A stretch of DNA of 20,061 nucleotides, taken from the NCBI GenBank assembly GCA_009774625.1, contig VSOB01000054.1, positions 1 to 20,061 on the forward strand, read 5' to 3'. The position numbers and the translations under genes are program-made. This document shows positions 1-7,611 of the stretch, one piece after another. The notes below the pieces were generated by a model that was given only the letters and a program-made list of their open reading frames with translations, ran no database searches and was not told the origin of the DNA. Numbering within the stretch: position 1 is the stretch's first letter; the number at the start of each line of letters is the position of its first letter. This DNA comes from Lachnospiraceae bacterium. Its GTDB lineage: Bacteria > Bacillota > Clostridia > Lachnospirales > Lachnospiraceae.

Positions 1-1
1 A

Positions 2-1093
2 GATGTGTATAAGATACTGCTGTTCTGTGGAAAGCGGGGGCAGAGCGTACTGGTTCTGGAGTGCGGGCAGGAAGCCTTTGGCCGTGCGACTTATATCAAT
101 CAGGCCAGAGTGCATCAGGGCTATCATTATCCCAGGTCCATTTCCACAGCGGTCAAGTCGGCAGGCTACTTTGAGCGGTTTAACCGGGACTATGGGTTTT
201 GTATCAATCGTGAATTTCAAAAAATCTATGCGACTTCACGTGAATTTTCCTGGGCGGATGGAGAACAGTTCCGCAGTTTCTGCCGGGCGGCGGGTATTTT
301 TTGCGAAGAACTGCATCCGGGACAGTTTTTCCGGGAAGGTATGTGTGACGGGGCATTTCTGACAAGAGAATATACTTATGATGCCATGATTTTAAAGGAT
401 TATCTGCTGGACCAGCTATCAGGGCTGTCCCATGTGGAGCTGTGTTTTGCCGTAAGAATAGCAGAAATCGGAAAACTGGCGGATGCCTTTGAGCTGACGA
501 TGGAGAGCGGGGAACGTTTCCGGAGCGGATTTTTACTGAATGCCACCTATGCTTCGGTAAACCAGATTCTGGAGATGCTGGGATATGAACCCTTTGGCAT
601 TAAGTATGAACTGTGTGAGATCATACTCTGTGAAGTGAATGATACATTAAAGAAATATGGGTTTACTGTGATGGACGGGCCGTTTTTTTCCATTATGCCC
701 TTTGGCAGGACAGGCCTGCATTCTCTGACATCCGTTACCTTTACGCCCCATTCTGTCAGCTATGGGTGTACGCCGCGGTTTTCGTGTCAGGACAGAAGCG
801 GCGGCCGGTGCGGCCCGGCTTTTCTGGCCAATTGCAATGACTGCCCGGCCCGTCCGGAAAGCGCTTTTCCGTATATGGCCGCGCTGGCAAGAAAGTATCT
901 GAAAGAGGAATATGGCTTTACTTATCAAAATTCTCTTTTTTCCATGAAACCGATTCTGACCAGTTCGGAGATTGACGACTCCAGGCCCACCGTGATCCGG
1001 TATGATTCCAGGACCCCTGATTTTGTCAGTGTGCTGTCCGGAAAGATCAATACGGTCTATGACCTGGATGAGGTATTGAGTGATGGAGTTTAA
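2..1093 (+). CDS. FAD-dependent oxidoreductase (DAO-like), 5' end missing
   Basis: The frame is open to the left edge, so the real start and the N-terminal GxGxxG dinucleotide-binding loop lie outside the window; the GTG at 5 is not a credible start. What remains starts at the end of the first Rossmann strand (SVLVLE, an acidic strand end that in this family contacts the FAD ribose) and continues with INQARVHQGYHYPRS, a block I associate with DAO-superfamily oxidoreductases in surface-polysaccharide clusters. A Cys-rich stretch (CTPRFSCQ, CGPAF, CNDCPA) follows near residue 255, then a C-terminal TVIRYDSRTPDFVSVLSGKI-type segment. The enzyme probably oxidises or reduces a sugar or lipid-linked intermediate with FAD; the substrate is unknown. 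Its stop codon overlaps the next glycosyltransferase by 11 nt, so the two are translationally coupled. The first dozen bases may be adapter sequence (see findings). Confidence 0.8.
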   Translation, partial: DVYKILLFCGKRGQSVLVLECGQEAFGRATYINQARVHQGYHYPRSISTAVKSAGYFERFNRDYGFCINREFQKIYATSREFSWADGEQFRSFCRAAGIFCEELHPGQFFREGMCDGAFLTREYTYDAMILKDYLLDQLSGLSHVELCFAVRIAEIGKLADAFELTMESGERFRSGFLLNATYASVNQILEMLGYEPFGIKYELCEIILCEVNDTLKKYGFTVMDGPFFSIMPFGRTGLHSLTSVTFTPHSVSYGCTPRFSCQDRSGGRCGPAFLANCNDCPARPESAFPYMAALARKYLKEEYGFTYQNSLFSMKPILTSSEIDDSRPTVIRYDSRTPDFVSVLSGKINTVYDLDEVLSDGV

Positions 1094-2024
1094 AGAAAAA
1101 AATTTTATATCGGCTGTGATTTATGTGCATAATGCGGAAAAACGGATCGGAACATTTCTGAAAACGATTCTTACGGTACTGGAAGAGAATTTTGAAATGG
1201 CGGAGATCATCTGTGTCAATGACCATTCGGAAGATAACAGCGTATCCGTGATTCGTAAGGTGGGTAAAGCGGCGTGCCATACCACCAGTATTTCGGTTTT
1301 GAATATGAGTTATTTTCACGGGCTGGAAACAGCAATGAATGCAGGCGTGGATCTTTCCATCGGTGATTTTGTACTGGAGTTTGACAGTACCGTACTGGAT
1401 TTTGCGCCGGAAGAGATCATGAAGATCTACCGGAAAAGTCTGGAAGGCTATGATATCGTCAGCGCTTCTCCGGAAGGAAGGCAGAGACTGACTTCCCGCC
1501 TGTTTTATATGCTGTTCCAAAGATGTTCCTCATCTTTCTACCAGCATATGGGTACGGAGAGCTTCCGGGTACTGAGCCGGCGGGTTATCAACCGGGTCAG
1601 CAGTATGAACCAATCCGTTCCCTACAGAAAGGCGGTATATGCAAGCTGCGGGCTGAAAACCTGGAACCTCCGTTATAAGGTGCAAAATGCACGGACAGAT
1701 TCTGACCATAAGGAGAGACGGTACAGAAGGAGGCTGGCGGTGGATTCTCTGATTCTGTTTACAGAGGCCGGGTATGGGTTTTCCATGCTGATGACAGGTA
1801 TGATGATGCTGGCGGCGATGTTTATGCTGGTATATTCTCTGGTGATTTATCTGACGCAGAAACCGGTGGAGGGCTGGACGACTACTATATTGTTTCTCTC
1901 GTTTGCTTTCTTTGGTCTGTTCGCCATATTGACCATTATAGTCAAATATCTCCAGATACTTGTCAATCTGGTCTTTAAACGGAAGCCGTACAGCTTTGAG
2001 AGCATCGAAAAACTGACAAAATAG
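1083..2024 (+). CDS. Family 2 glycosyltransferase with C-terminal membrane anchor
   Basis: A 313-residue protein. The N-terminal GT-A fold begins ISAVIYVHNAEKRIG, followed by ICVNDHSEDNS, the usual GT2 nucleotide-sugar-binding block (VND.S.D.S). The metal-binding DxD position seems to be FDST near residue 99, a weakened form of the motif. After about residue 220 there are two hydrophobic segments (around 226-252 and 262-295), as in DPM1/GtrB-like enzymes that glycosylate polyprenyl phosphate at the inner membrane face. ATG 1083 is preferred over the adjacent GTG 1080. The start lies within the end of the FAD oxidoreductase gene, which fits coupled translation. The acceptor and sugar donor cannot be read from the sequence. 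Confidence 0.85.
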   Translation: MEFKEKNFISAVIYVHNAEKRIGTFLKTILTVLEENFEMAEIICVNDHSEDNSVSVIRKVGKAACHTTSISVLNMSYFHGLETAMNAGVDLSIGDFVLEFDSTVLDFAPEEIMKIYRKSLEGYDIVSASPEGRQRLTSRLFYMLFQRCSSSFYQHMGTESFRVLSRRVINRVSSMNQSVPYRKAVYASCGLKTWNLRYKVQNARTDSDHKERRYRRRLAVDSLILFTEAGYGFSMLMTGMMMLAAMFMLVYSLVIYLTQKPVEGWTTTILFLSFAFFGLFAILTIIVKYLQILVNLVFKRKPYSFESIEKLTK

Positions 2025-2034
2025 GAGAGTGATT

Positions 2035-2958
2035 ATGAATGTATTGGTGGGCTGCACCGGATTTGTAGGCAGCAATATTTATGACAAAGGAGCTATGGAT
2101 CTGGGGTTTCATTCCACAGATATTACACAGGCCTATGGCCTGGCTCCGGATCTGTTGGTTTATGCAGGCCTCCGGGCGGAGAAATATCTGGCAAACCATG
2201 CGCCGCAGCAGGACCTGGAACAGATCAGGGAGGCGGCGGAGAATATCCGGAAGATCGCGCCCAGGAAACTGGTGCTGATTTCCACGGTGGATGTGTTCCG
2301 GGTGCCTGTGGGCGTGGACGAGACAACAGAGGTGGACAGTACAGGGCTGCATGCCTATGGTCTGAACCGGTATCGTCTGGAATGTATGGTACGTGAGATG
2401 TATCCGGATGCACTGATTGTGCGTCTGCCGGGATTGTTCGGAAAGGGCATAAAAAAGAATTTTATATTTGATTATATGCATGTGATCCCGACCATGCTGA
2501 CGGCGGAACGGTTCCGGGAGCTGGCAGAGCGGGAGGCAGTGCTGGAGGAGTTTTATATACTTAAGGACAACGGCTTTTACCAGTGCAGGGCGCTGGAAGA
2601 GCAGGAGCGGAAGATGCTGCGGGAGCGGTTTTTGGCTCTGGGATTTACTGCGCTGCATTTTACCGACAGCCGGAGTACGTATCAGTTTTATCCGCTTGAC
2701 CGGCTATGGGAGGATATACAGACCGGGCTTACAAACGGTCTCGGACTGTTGCATCTGGCTACAGAGCCGGTAGGGGCGGGAGAGTTGTATACGTATCTGA
2801 CCGGCAGGCATTTTGTCAATGAATTGGCGGGACATCCGGTGAAATATGATTACAGGACGATTCACGACAGGCTGTTTGGCGGTGCAGGCGGCTATCTCTG
2901 CGGCAAGGATGAGGTGATGGAAGCGATCAGGAAATTTACTGAGGTTACGGGAAAATGA
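2035..2958 (+). CDS. NAD(P)-dependent sugar epimerase/dehydratase-like protein (extended SDR)
   Basis: A 307-residue protein beginning MNVLVGCTGFVGSN, the G6xxG9xxG12 Rossmann nucleotide-binding motif of extended short-chain dehydrogenases. The strand VLISTVDVF (residues 80-88) carries the usual Ser/Thr of the active site. The catalytic YxxxK is replaced by Y108-GLN-R112, and VRLPGLFGKG follows as in sugar epimerases (usual form R.xN.YGP). ATG 2035 is chosen because AGGAG at 2023-2027 sits 7 nt upstream; the GTG at 2029 would overlap the binding site. The stop overlaps the next ATG by four bases (ATGA). It probably alters a nucleotide-sugar for the flanking glycosyltransferases. The Lys-to-Arg change may lower or alter catalysis. 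Confidence 0.8.
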   Translation: MNVLVGCTGFVGSNIYDKGAMDLGFHSTDITQAYGLAPDLLVYAGLRAEKYLANHAPQQDLEQIREAAENIRKIAPRKLVLISTVDVFRVPVGVDETTEVDSTGLHAYGLNRYRLECMVREMYPDALIVRLPGLFGKGIKKNFIFDYMHVIPTMLTAERFRELAEREAVLEEFYILKDNGFYQCRALEEQERKMLRERFLALGFTALHFTDSRSTYQFYPLDRLWEDIQTGLTNGLGLLHLATEPVGAGELYTYLTGRHFVNELAGHPVKYDYRTIHDRLFGGAGGYLCGKDEVMEAIRKFTEVTGK

Positions 2959-5144
2959 AGAAAAAAGGACAATGGGCGGCCGGCGCGGCGATCATTCTGA
3001 CCGGGACCATTCTGTTTTTACTGATCGGGCCGCTGGATGCTTTTACACATGGATTTTACTGCGATATGACAGCGCATGAGGAAGCGGGAGAGCTGCAGTG
3101 GTATACGGAGCTGTCGGATGAGCCGTTTATTCAGGTATTTTCTCCAAAGCAAAGGCATTTCAGAGGGTTTGAGATCGTGCTCATCAATCTGCCTAAGGAG
3201 AATGACGGTTATTTGCTGTTTTCCGTTTCGGACGAAACTGGAAAGGAAATCAGCGAAACGAAAGTAAATGTGACAGAGATCTCTCCCAGCACCCCCTATC
3301 AGGTGTATGTGAACGGGTCTTTGAAGGCCGGAGAGCAGTATACACTGAAGATTCGGGAACAGGACTGTGAGACAGTGCCTTATCTTCTGGTGGCGGATCC
3401 GGTTTATCTGACCGAAGAAAATATCGAAGGGGATCTGTTTATCGGCTATGCTTATGGGGAGTCCGACTTTTCTCTGGCAGAAAAGGCGCTGCTGTCTGCA
3501 GGGCTTTTGTTGCTGTGCGCGGCGGCACTGTGCGCTGCCTTTCATCCGCAGGCTCACAGACAGGGAAAGGCTCTGACCCTGTGTGGTATGGGGCTGGTTC
3601 TGACCTGGAATTTTATGTTCAATTCCTTTGGGCGGGCGGATGTCAATACCAGCCCATCCAGGGTTTATCGGGAGAGGACTGCCTTTGCCCATTTTGAGGA
3701 AGGCAGCGAGACTTATGTAACCGGTGTGATTCTGGCAGAACAGAATCATGTGACACTTCCTGCCTATGGACTCGGACGGTATATTGATGTATCCGGGGAG
3801 ATCAAAGAAAATATATGGATCGAAAATCCGGACATCAACTGTCGGAATGATGATGGGTATCAGAACGGATATTCTCTGACCGGAGCGGCGATTGCGGTGG
3901 AGGACAATATTTATACCCAGAAGGTCTGTATGAAAGGCGGCAGGGTAAAGTTTGTCAATGGAGAGAGCTTTTCCATAACCGGGGTGGAGCAGGATGGAAA
4001 CTGGCTGATCCTGCAGCTTTCATCGGATGAGATATTGTCCGGCGCCAGATGCGGCTCTCTTTCACAGGCCCGGTTTGTGGGAAAGAATGGCATTTTGTTT
4101 CAGCCGGGTTATGTGGAGGCGTATCGGTCTCAGTATGGTCTGCAGGGGATCGTGTTCCGGAATCTGGCCCGGTTTCTGATATATGAGGAAGCGGTGGAAG
4201 GGCTGCAGCTCTTGTGCAGTGTGCTGACGGCGGCTGTTTTTATGGCGATCGTGCTGCTGATTTCCAGAATGTATGGCTTCCTGCTGGCAGGCTGCTTTTA
4301 TGGGACCTTTCTGCTGTCTCCGTGGATCGTGAATTTTGCCCGGAATCTGTACTGGGTGGAATTTCTCTGGTTTCTGCCCATGCTGGCGGGTCTGTTGGGA
4401 CTGTACTTTCCGGACAGGCGAAAAGGCGGCATTATAAGCTGCGCTGCAGCGTTTTTGATGATTCTGGCAAAGAGTCTGTGCGGTTATGAATATCTTTCCA
4501 CGATTATGGTGGGCATGGTTTTATTTCCCTGCGCAGAGCTGATTTCGGCATTTGTGCAGAAAAATCATGCACAGAGCAGGCGGCTTTTCAGTCTGGTGCT
4601 GCTGCTGGGAGTGGGTGCAATGGCCGGATTCGCAGCGGCCATCTCGATACATGCCATACTGCGGGGAGAAGGCGATCTGGCAGCAGGGTTTTCTTCGATC
4701 TGGTCGGAGGATGTGCTGCACAGAACGATGGGAGGCAGATTGTCAGAGTTCGGACCGGAAGAGTGGGAGTCTCTGCAGGCGTCTGTATGGCAGGTGTTTT
4801 GCACCTATTTTCACTTTGACACCCAGATTCTGACCGGGGTGGACGGGTATCTGTTTCCGGTGCTGGCTTTTCTGCCGGGGGTGCTTCTGCTGCGCCGCAG
4901 TAAAAGAGTAAAAGAGGAAGGGGTATCTGATCCGGAGCTTGTCAGGGAGTGGGCTTTATATGGATTGAGTTTTGCGGCTTCCGTTTCCTGGTTTATTCTG
5001 GCCAAGTCCCATTCCCAGATGCATACGCACATGAATTATGTGCTCTGGTATTTTGGTTTTGTGCAGATCTGTTTTTATCTGATGCTCAGAGAATTGGCGC
5101 CGGCGATCCGGCAAAGGCAGGAAAAAAGAAAAAATGAGGTGTAA
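2955..5144 (+). CDS. Large polytopic membrane protein with extracytoplasmic domains, GT-C-like
   Basis: A 729-residue protein I do not recognise by name. Visible layout: membrane segment at about 7-25; a soluble, probably beta-sandwich stretch 30-170; two membrane segments near 176-196 and 208-224; a second extracytoplasmic stretch 225-410 including DVNTSPSR; then about eight segments from 417 to the C-terminus, with NLYWVEFLWFLPM (464-476), LAKSLCGYEYLS (504-515) and AKSHSQMHTHMN near 692. Many aromatic and charged residues inside hydrophobic segments resemble GT-C glycosyltransferases or lipid-linked sugar polymerases, but I see no definite family signature. The start overlaps the previous stop by four bases, and the next gene begins 3 nt after the stop, so it is firmly in the glycan operon. 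Possible roles are sugar transfer outside the membrane, polymerisation or export. Confidence 0.75.
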   Translation: MKKKGQWAAGAAIILTGTILFLLIGPLDAFTHGFYCDMTAHEEAGELQWYTELSDEPFIQVFSPKQRHFRGFEIVLINLPKENDGYLLFSVSDETGKEISETKVNVTEISPSTPYQVYVNGSLKAGEQYTLKIREQDCETVPYLLVADPVYLTEENIEGDLFIGYAYGESDFSLAEKALLSAGLLLLCAAALCAAFHPQAHRQGKALTLCGMGLVLTWNFMFNSFGRADVNTSPSRVYRERTAFAHFEEGSETYVTGVILAEQNHVTLPAYGLGRYIDVSGEIKENIWIENPDINCRNDDGYQNGYSLTGAAIAVEDNIYTQKVCMKGGRVKFVNGESFSITGVEQDGNWLILQLSSDEILSGARCGSLSQARFVGKNGILFQPGYVEAYRSQYGLQGIVFRNLARFLIYEEAVEGLQLLCSVLTAAVFMAIVLLISRMYGFLLAGCFYGTFLLSPWIVNFARNLYWVEFLWFLPMLAGLLGLYFPDRRKGGIISCAAAFLMILAKSLCGYEYLSTIMVGMVLFPCAELISAFVQKNHAQSRRLFSLVLLLGVGAMAGFAAAISIHAILRGEGDLAAGFSSIWSEDVLHRTMGGRLSEFGPEEWESLQASVWQVFCTYFHFDTQILTGVDGYLFPVLAFLPGVLLLRRSKRVKEEGVSDPELVREWALYGLSFAASVSWFILAKSHSQMHTHMNYVLWYFGFVQICFYLMLRELAPAIRQRQEKRKNEV

Positions 5145-5147
5145 AGG

Positions 5148-5936
5148 ATGAAATTGTCTGTTTCCAATATTGCCTGGACGGCGGAACAGGACGCATGGGC
5201 GTATGATAAGATGAAGCAATATGGGTTTACGGGACTGGAAATAGCGCCCACCAGAATCTTTCCTGAAGCGCCGTATGAAGATACGGTGCGCAGCAGGACA
5301 TGGCGGAAAGCGCTGGAAGTAAGTTACGGTTTTTCTGTCCCTTCCATGCAGTCCATCTGGTATGGAAGGAAGGAGCGGATATTCGGAAGCGGGAGAGAGC
5401 GGGATATCCTGTTGTCCTATACGAAAAAGGCCATAGACTTTGCCGAAAGTGTGGACTGTAAAAATCTGGTATTCGGCTGTCCCCGAAACCGCAGTCTGCC
5501 GGAAGGCGCAGAAGCCGGGGCTGCGGTGGGATTTTTCAAAGCGCTGGGAGAGTATGCCCAGGCGCATGGAACTGTGGTTGGGATGGAGGCCAATCCTCCG
5601 ATTTACCACACCAACTATATCAATGACACCCAATCTGCCTTATCCCTGATTGCACAGGTGGCATCGCCGGGATTTCTTCTGAATCTGGATGTGGGGACGA
5701 TGCTGGAGAACGGGGAGGAAGCGGCGCTTTTGTCCGGCCGGGTGCATTTGATCAGTCATGTACATATCAGCGAACCGGGACTGGGGTGTATCCGGCCCCG
5801 CAGGCTGCACGGAGAGCTGGCAGCCCTGCTGCGGTCAGAAGGCTATCAGGGATTTGTTTCTATTGAAATGGGGAAACAGGAGAATCCAAAGAGTTTGGAA
5901 GAGGCAATGGCATATGTAAAGGAGTGCTTTGGATGA
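5148..5936 (+). CDS. Sugar phosphate isomerase/epimerase-like TIM-barrel protein
   Basis: A 262-residue protein of the xylose isomerase-like/AP endonuclease 2 fold (IolE/IolI, UlaE type). The start KLSVSNIAW is typical of strand 1. The expected metal-binding residues are at plausible spacing: Glu147 in GMEANP, Asp181 in LNLDVGTM, the His pair 204/206 in ISHVHISEP and Glu240 in VSIEMG, consistent with a divalent-metal sugar isomerase or epimerase in the cytoplasm. It follows the membrane protein by 3 nt, with a weak AAAGG ribosome site, and its stop overlaps the next glycosyltransferase start (ATGA). With the epimerase-like gene upstream it probably supplies the unusual sugar of the cluster; the substrate is not predictable. 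Confidence 0.8.
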   Translation: MKLSVSNIAWTAEQDAWAYDKMKQYGFTGLEIAPTRIFPEAPYEDTVRSRTWRKALEVSYGFSVPSMQSIWYGRKERIFGSGRERDILLSYTKKAIDFAESVDCKNLVFGCPRNRSLPEGAEAGAAVGFFKALGEYAQAHGTVVGMEANPPIYHTNYINDTQSALSLIAQVASPGFLLNLDVGTMLENGEEAALLSGRVHLISHVHISEPGLGCIRPRRLHGELAALLRSEGYQGFVSIEMGKQENPKSLEEAMAYVKECFG

Positions 5937-6727
5937 TCTATGAAAAACAGGAAGGCGTGCCTTCGTTTGTCTGTACGGAATATGCGCCCAAAAAGAAGAA
6001 TTATGTGGTATTGATTCCTATTATCAATGAAGGAAAGAGAATCAGAAAGGAACTGGAGCGTGCCAAGCGCAGCCGGATACCGGAATATGCGGATATTGTG
6101 ATTTGTGATGGCGGTTCCTCCGACGGCAGTACCGAGGATGGGCTGCTGAAAAGCCTGCAGGTCAATACACTGCTGGTAAAACTGGGCCAGGGAAAACAAG
6201 GGGCCCAGCTTCGTATGGGAATCTGGTGGGCATTGAAACGGGGCTATCAGGGTATTATAACCATAGACGGAAATAACAAAGACAGCATTGAGGATGTGCC
6301 GACGTTTATCAAAAAGCTGCAGGAAGGCTATGGACTGGTACAGGGCTCCCGCTTTGTAAGGGGCGGACGGGCGATCCATACACCCTGGCTGAGACTGTTG
6401 TCCGTCAGGCTGGTGCATGCGCCGGTGATCTCCCTGACTGCGGGACAGCATTTTACCGATACCACCAATGCATTCCGTGGATATTCCGCGGCCTACCTGA
6501 AGGACAGACGTGTAAAGCCTTTGCGTGATATCTTTATGACCTATGAGCTTTTGGCCTACCTGTCTGTACGGGCGACGCAGCTCGGATACCGGGCCTGCGA
6601 GATCCCGGTTGCCAGGGCGTATCCCAGGACGGGAAAGACACCTACAAAAATCAGCTTTTTTAAGGGAAATCTGGAATTGCTTAAGATTTTATGGAACAAT
6701 CTGCTGGGAGCATACAAACCCCGATAA
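5933..6727 (+). CDS. Soluble family 2 glycosyltransferase
   Basis: A 264-residue GT-A protein without membrane segments. Motifs in order: VVLIPIINEGKRI (strand 1), IVICDGGSSDGST (donor binding), ITIDGNNKDS (the DxD position, here Asp-Gly-Asn), VQGSRFVRGG (the GSR block of DPM1-like enzymes), then HFTDTTNAFRGYS. ATG 5933 is chosen because AAAGGAG at 5918-5924 lies 8 nt upstream; the start overlaps the previous stop. It probably transfers a sugar from a nucleotide donor to a lipid-phosphate or glycan acceptor. It is the last gene of the operon; its stop codon lies in the left arm of a hairpin shared with a convergent regulator. Confidence 0.87.
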   Translation: MIYEKQEGVPSFVCTEYAPKKKNYVVLIPIINEGKRIRKELERAKRSRIPEYADIVICDGGSSDGSTEDGLLKSLQVNTLLVKLGQGKQGAQLRMGIWWALKRGYQGIITIDGNNKDSIEDVPTFIKKLQEGYGLVQGSRFVRGGRAIHTPWLRLLSVRLVHAPVISLTAGQHFTDTTNAFRGYSAAYLKDRRVKPLRDIFMTYELLAYLSVRATQLGYRACEIPVARAYPRTGKTPTKISFFKGNLELLKILWNNLLGAYKPR

Positions 6728-6747
6728 CATATGTTTATCGGGGTTTG
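6715..6747. terminator. Bidirectional hairpin terminator between convergent genes
   Basis: The left arm from 6715 (CAAACCCCGATA) pairs with the right arm ending at 6747 (TATCGGGGTTTG); the inner bases continue pairing with one bulged A. The stop codons of the plus-strand glycosyltransferase (6725-6727) and the minus-strand XRE gene (6735-6737) both fall inside the hairpin. The T-rich part on each strand lies mainly in the stem base, with no long separate T-run, so termination strength is uncertain. Confidence 0.65.
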
Positions 6748-6971
6748 TCACATTTATGCAGAGGTGTTTTATCATCGGTCATACCGACGATGTATTCCAT
6801 ACTGACATTATAATATTCTGCCAGACGGATAAGGTGACGGATCGGGAGTTCGCTCGCACCGCGTTCATAACGGGCATACATGGTCTGTGAGGTTCCCAAG
6901 ATGTCAGCGATATTTTGTTGTGTTTTGTCATGATCCTCGCGTAAGTCCCCTATTCTGAGCCTGTAACCCAT
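6735..6971 (-). CDS. Small XRE-family (Cro/CI-type) transcriptional regulator
   Basis: A 78-residue single-domain DNA-binding protein. The helix-turn-helix is clear: DKTQQNIADILGTSQTMYARYERG (about residues 14-37), with the usual Gln-xx-Ala-xx-Leu-Gly scaffold and the YARYERG end of the recognition helix, followed by LIRLAEYYNVSMEYIVG, the common C-terminal end of the domain. No effector domain is visible. An AGGTGATGG-type ribosome site sits just before its ATG on the minus strand. It is divergent from the two-gene unit at 7211-8040 and convergent with the glycan operon. A perfect inverted repeat 55 nt upstream of its start suggests autoregulation and perhaps control of the divergent unit. 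Confidence 0.9.
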   Translation of the reverse strand: MGYRLRIGDLREDHDKTQQNIADILGTSQTMYARYERGASELPIRHLIRLAEYYNVSMEYIVGMTDDKTPLHKCDKPR

Positions 6972-7026
6972 TTTCCATCACCTGTCAGTCTCTAACATAG
7001 CATAGATCATCCGGCAGAAAGAAAAA

Positions 7027-7044
7027 TAGTAAATATGTTTACTA
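7027..7044. promoter_or_regulatory. Perfect inverted repeat, probable XRE operator
   Basis: TAGTAAA-TATG-TTTACTA has perfect 7-bp arms around a 4-bp centre, a usual size for a dimeric XRE repressor site. On the minus strand a possible -10 (TATGCT, 7004-6999) with a weak -35 (7026-7021) lies immediately downstream, so a bound protein would touch the promoter of the regulator gene. Confidence 0.5.
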
Positions 7045-7105
7045 AGCTCTTCGGGACGGACTTTGAATGCTCAGGATAGCTTTTCCCGGAAGCGGGATGA
7101 TGATA

Positions 7106-7184
7106 CATTTACCGTTTGTTGCCGGCCCTGAATCTGATGGTATATTTTGCAGAAGTGTGGTACAATAAAAAAATACGGTAAATG
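7106..7184. repeat. 10-bp inverted repeat flanking a promoter
   Basis: CATTTACCGT at 7106-7115 is matched by its exact reverse complement ACGGTAAATG at 7175-7184, with the probable -10 of the downstream gene between them. The half-sites share GTAAAT with the palindrome at 7027-7044, so the same regulator could bind here or form a loop. The rest of the 6972-7210 gap holds only a short TCCCG/CGGGA hairpin near 7085. Confidence 0.45.
7158..7166 (+). promoter_or_regulatory. Extended -10 promoter element
   Basis: TGG-TACAAT is a TGn extended -10. No good -35 lies 17 nt upstream, which is tolerated by extended -10 promoters. It would start transcription about 40 nt before the unknown gene at 7211. 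Confidence 0.45.
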
Positions 7185-7210
7185 CCGTTTTGAAAAGGAG
7201 CGGGGCAAAG

Positions 7211-7600
7211 ATGGCGAATATTTTATACGATGCAAGAAAAATTAAAGTGTATGAAGCGCTGCAGGCACTCTGTCAGGCGGCGGGAGAGAGCGCAGACTGG
7301 GGCAATACGCTCTGGAGCGGGCTGCTTGGAGACGGGGCGTTGATGGAAGAGATGGTGTACTATCTGGAACATCACTGTTTTCTTGGTACTGTCTGCGTGG
7401 AAGGTTATACACTGATTGATTTGTTTGTATTTGAAATGGATATTTATAATCTGATTGCAGATTCGGGGAAGAATACGGAGAGCTGTAATAAGGAAGCTAT
7501 GGTATTGCGTGCTTTTTGGGCCATGCTGGATATGAAACGGGATCCGGTGCGCTTTAAAAAGCGGCTGTCAGACGGATTTGGAATGGATAAGTATTTATAA
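7211..7600 (+). CDS. Conserved-looking protein of unknown function
   Basis: A 129-residue cytoplasmic protein I do not recognise. It begins MANILYDARKIKVYEALQAL and is predicted mostly helical with no membrane segment; a Trp/Leu-rich middle (DWGNTLWSGLLGDG, LEHHCFLGTVCVEGYTLIDL) and three Cys are its main features. ATG 7211 is preferred because AAAAGGAG at 7193-7200 is 10 nt upstream; the TTG at 7190 would put the site inside the gene. It lies 11 nt before the HAAS-domain gene and shares its transcript. Its partner and the divergent XRE gene suggest a small regulated module, but no biochemical role can be read. Confidence 0.7.
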   Translation: MANILYDARKIKVYEALQALCQAAGESADWGNTLWSGLLGDGALMEEMVYYLEHHCFLGTVCVEGYTLIDLFVFEMDIYNLIADSGKNTESCNKEAMVLRAFWAMLDMKRDPVRFKKRLSDGFGMDKYL

Positions 7601-7611
7601 GGAGCCAGAAG

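Noticed and set aside
1047..5633. Long minus-strand open frames across the glycan operon
   Set aside because: They lie opposite clear protein families, have no ribosome sites and give low-complexity His/Gln/Arg-rich products.
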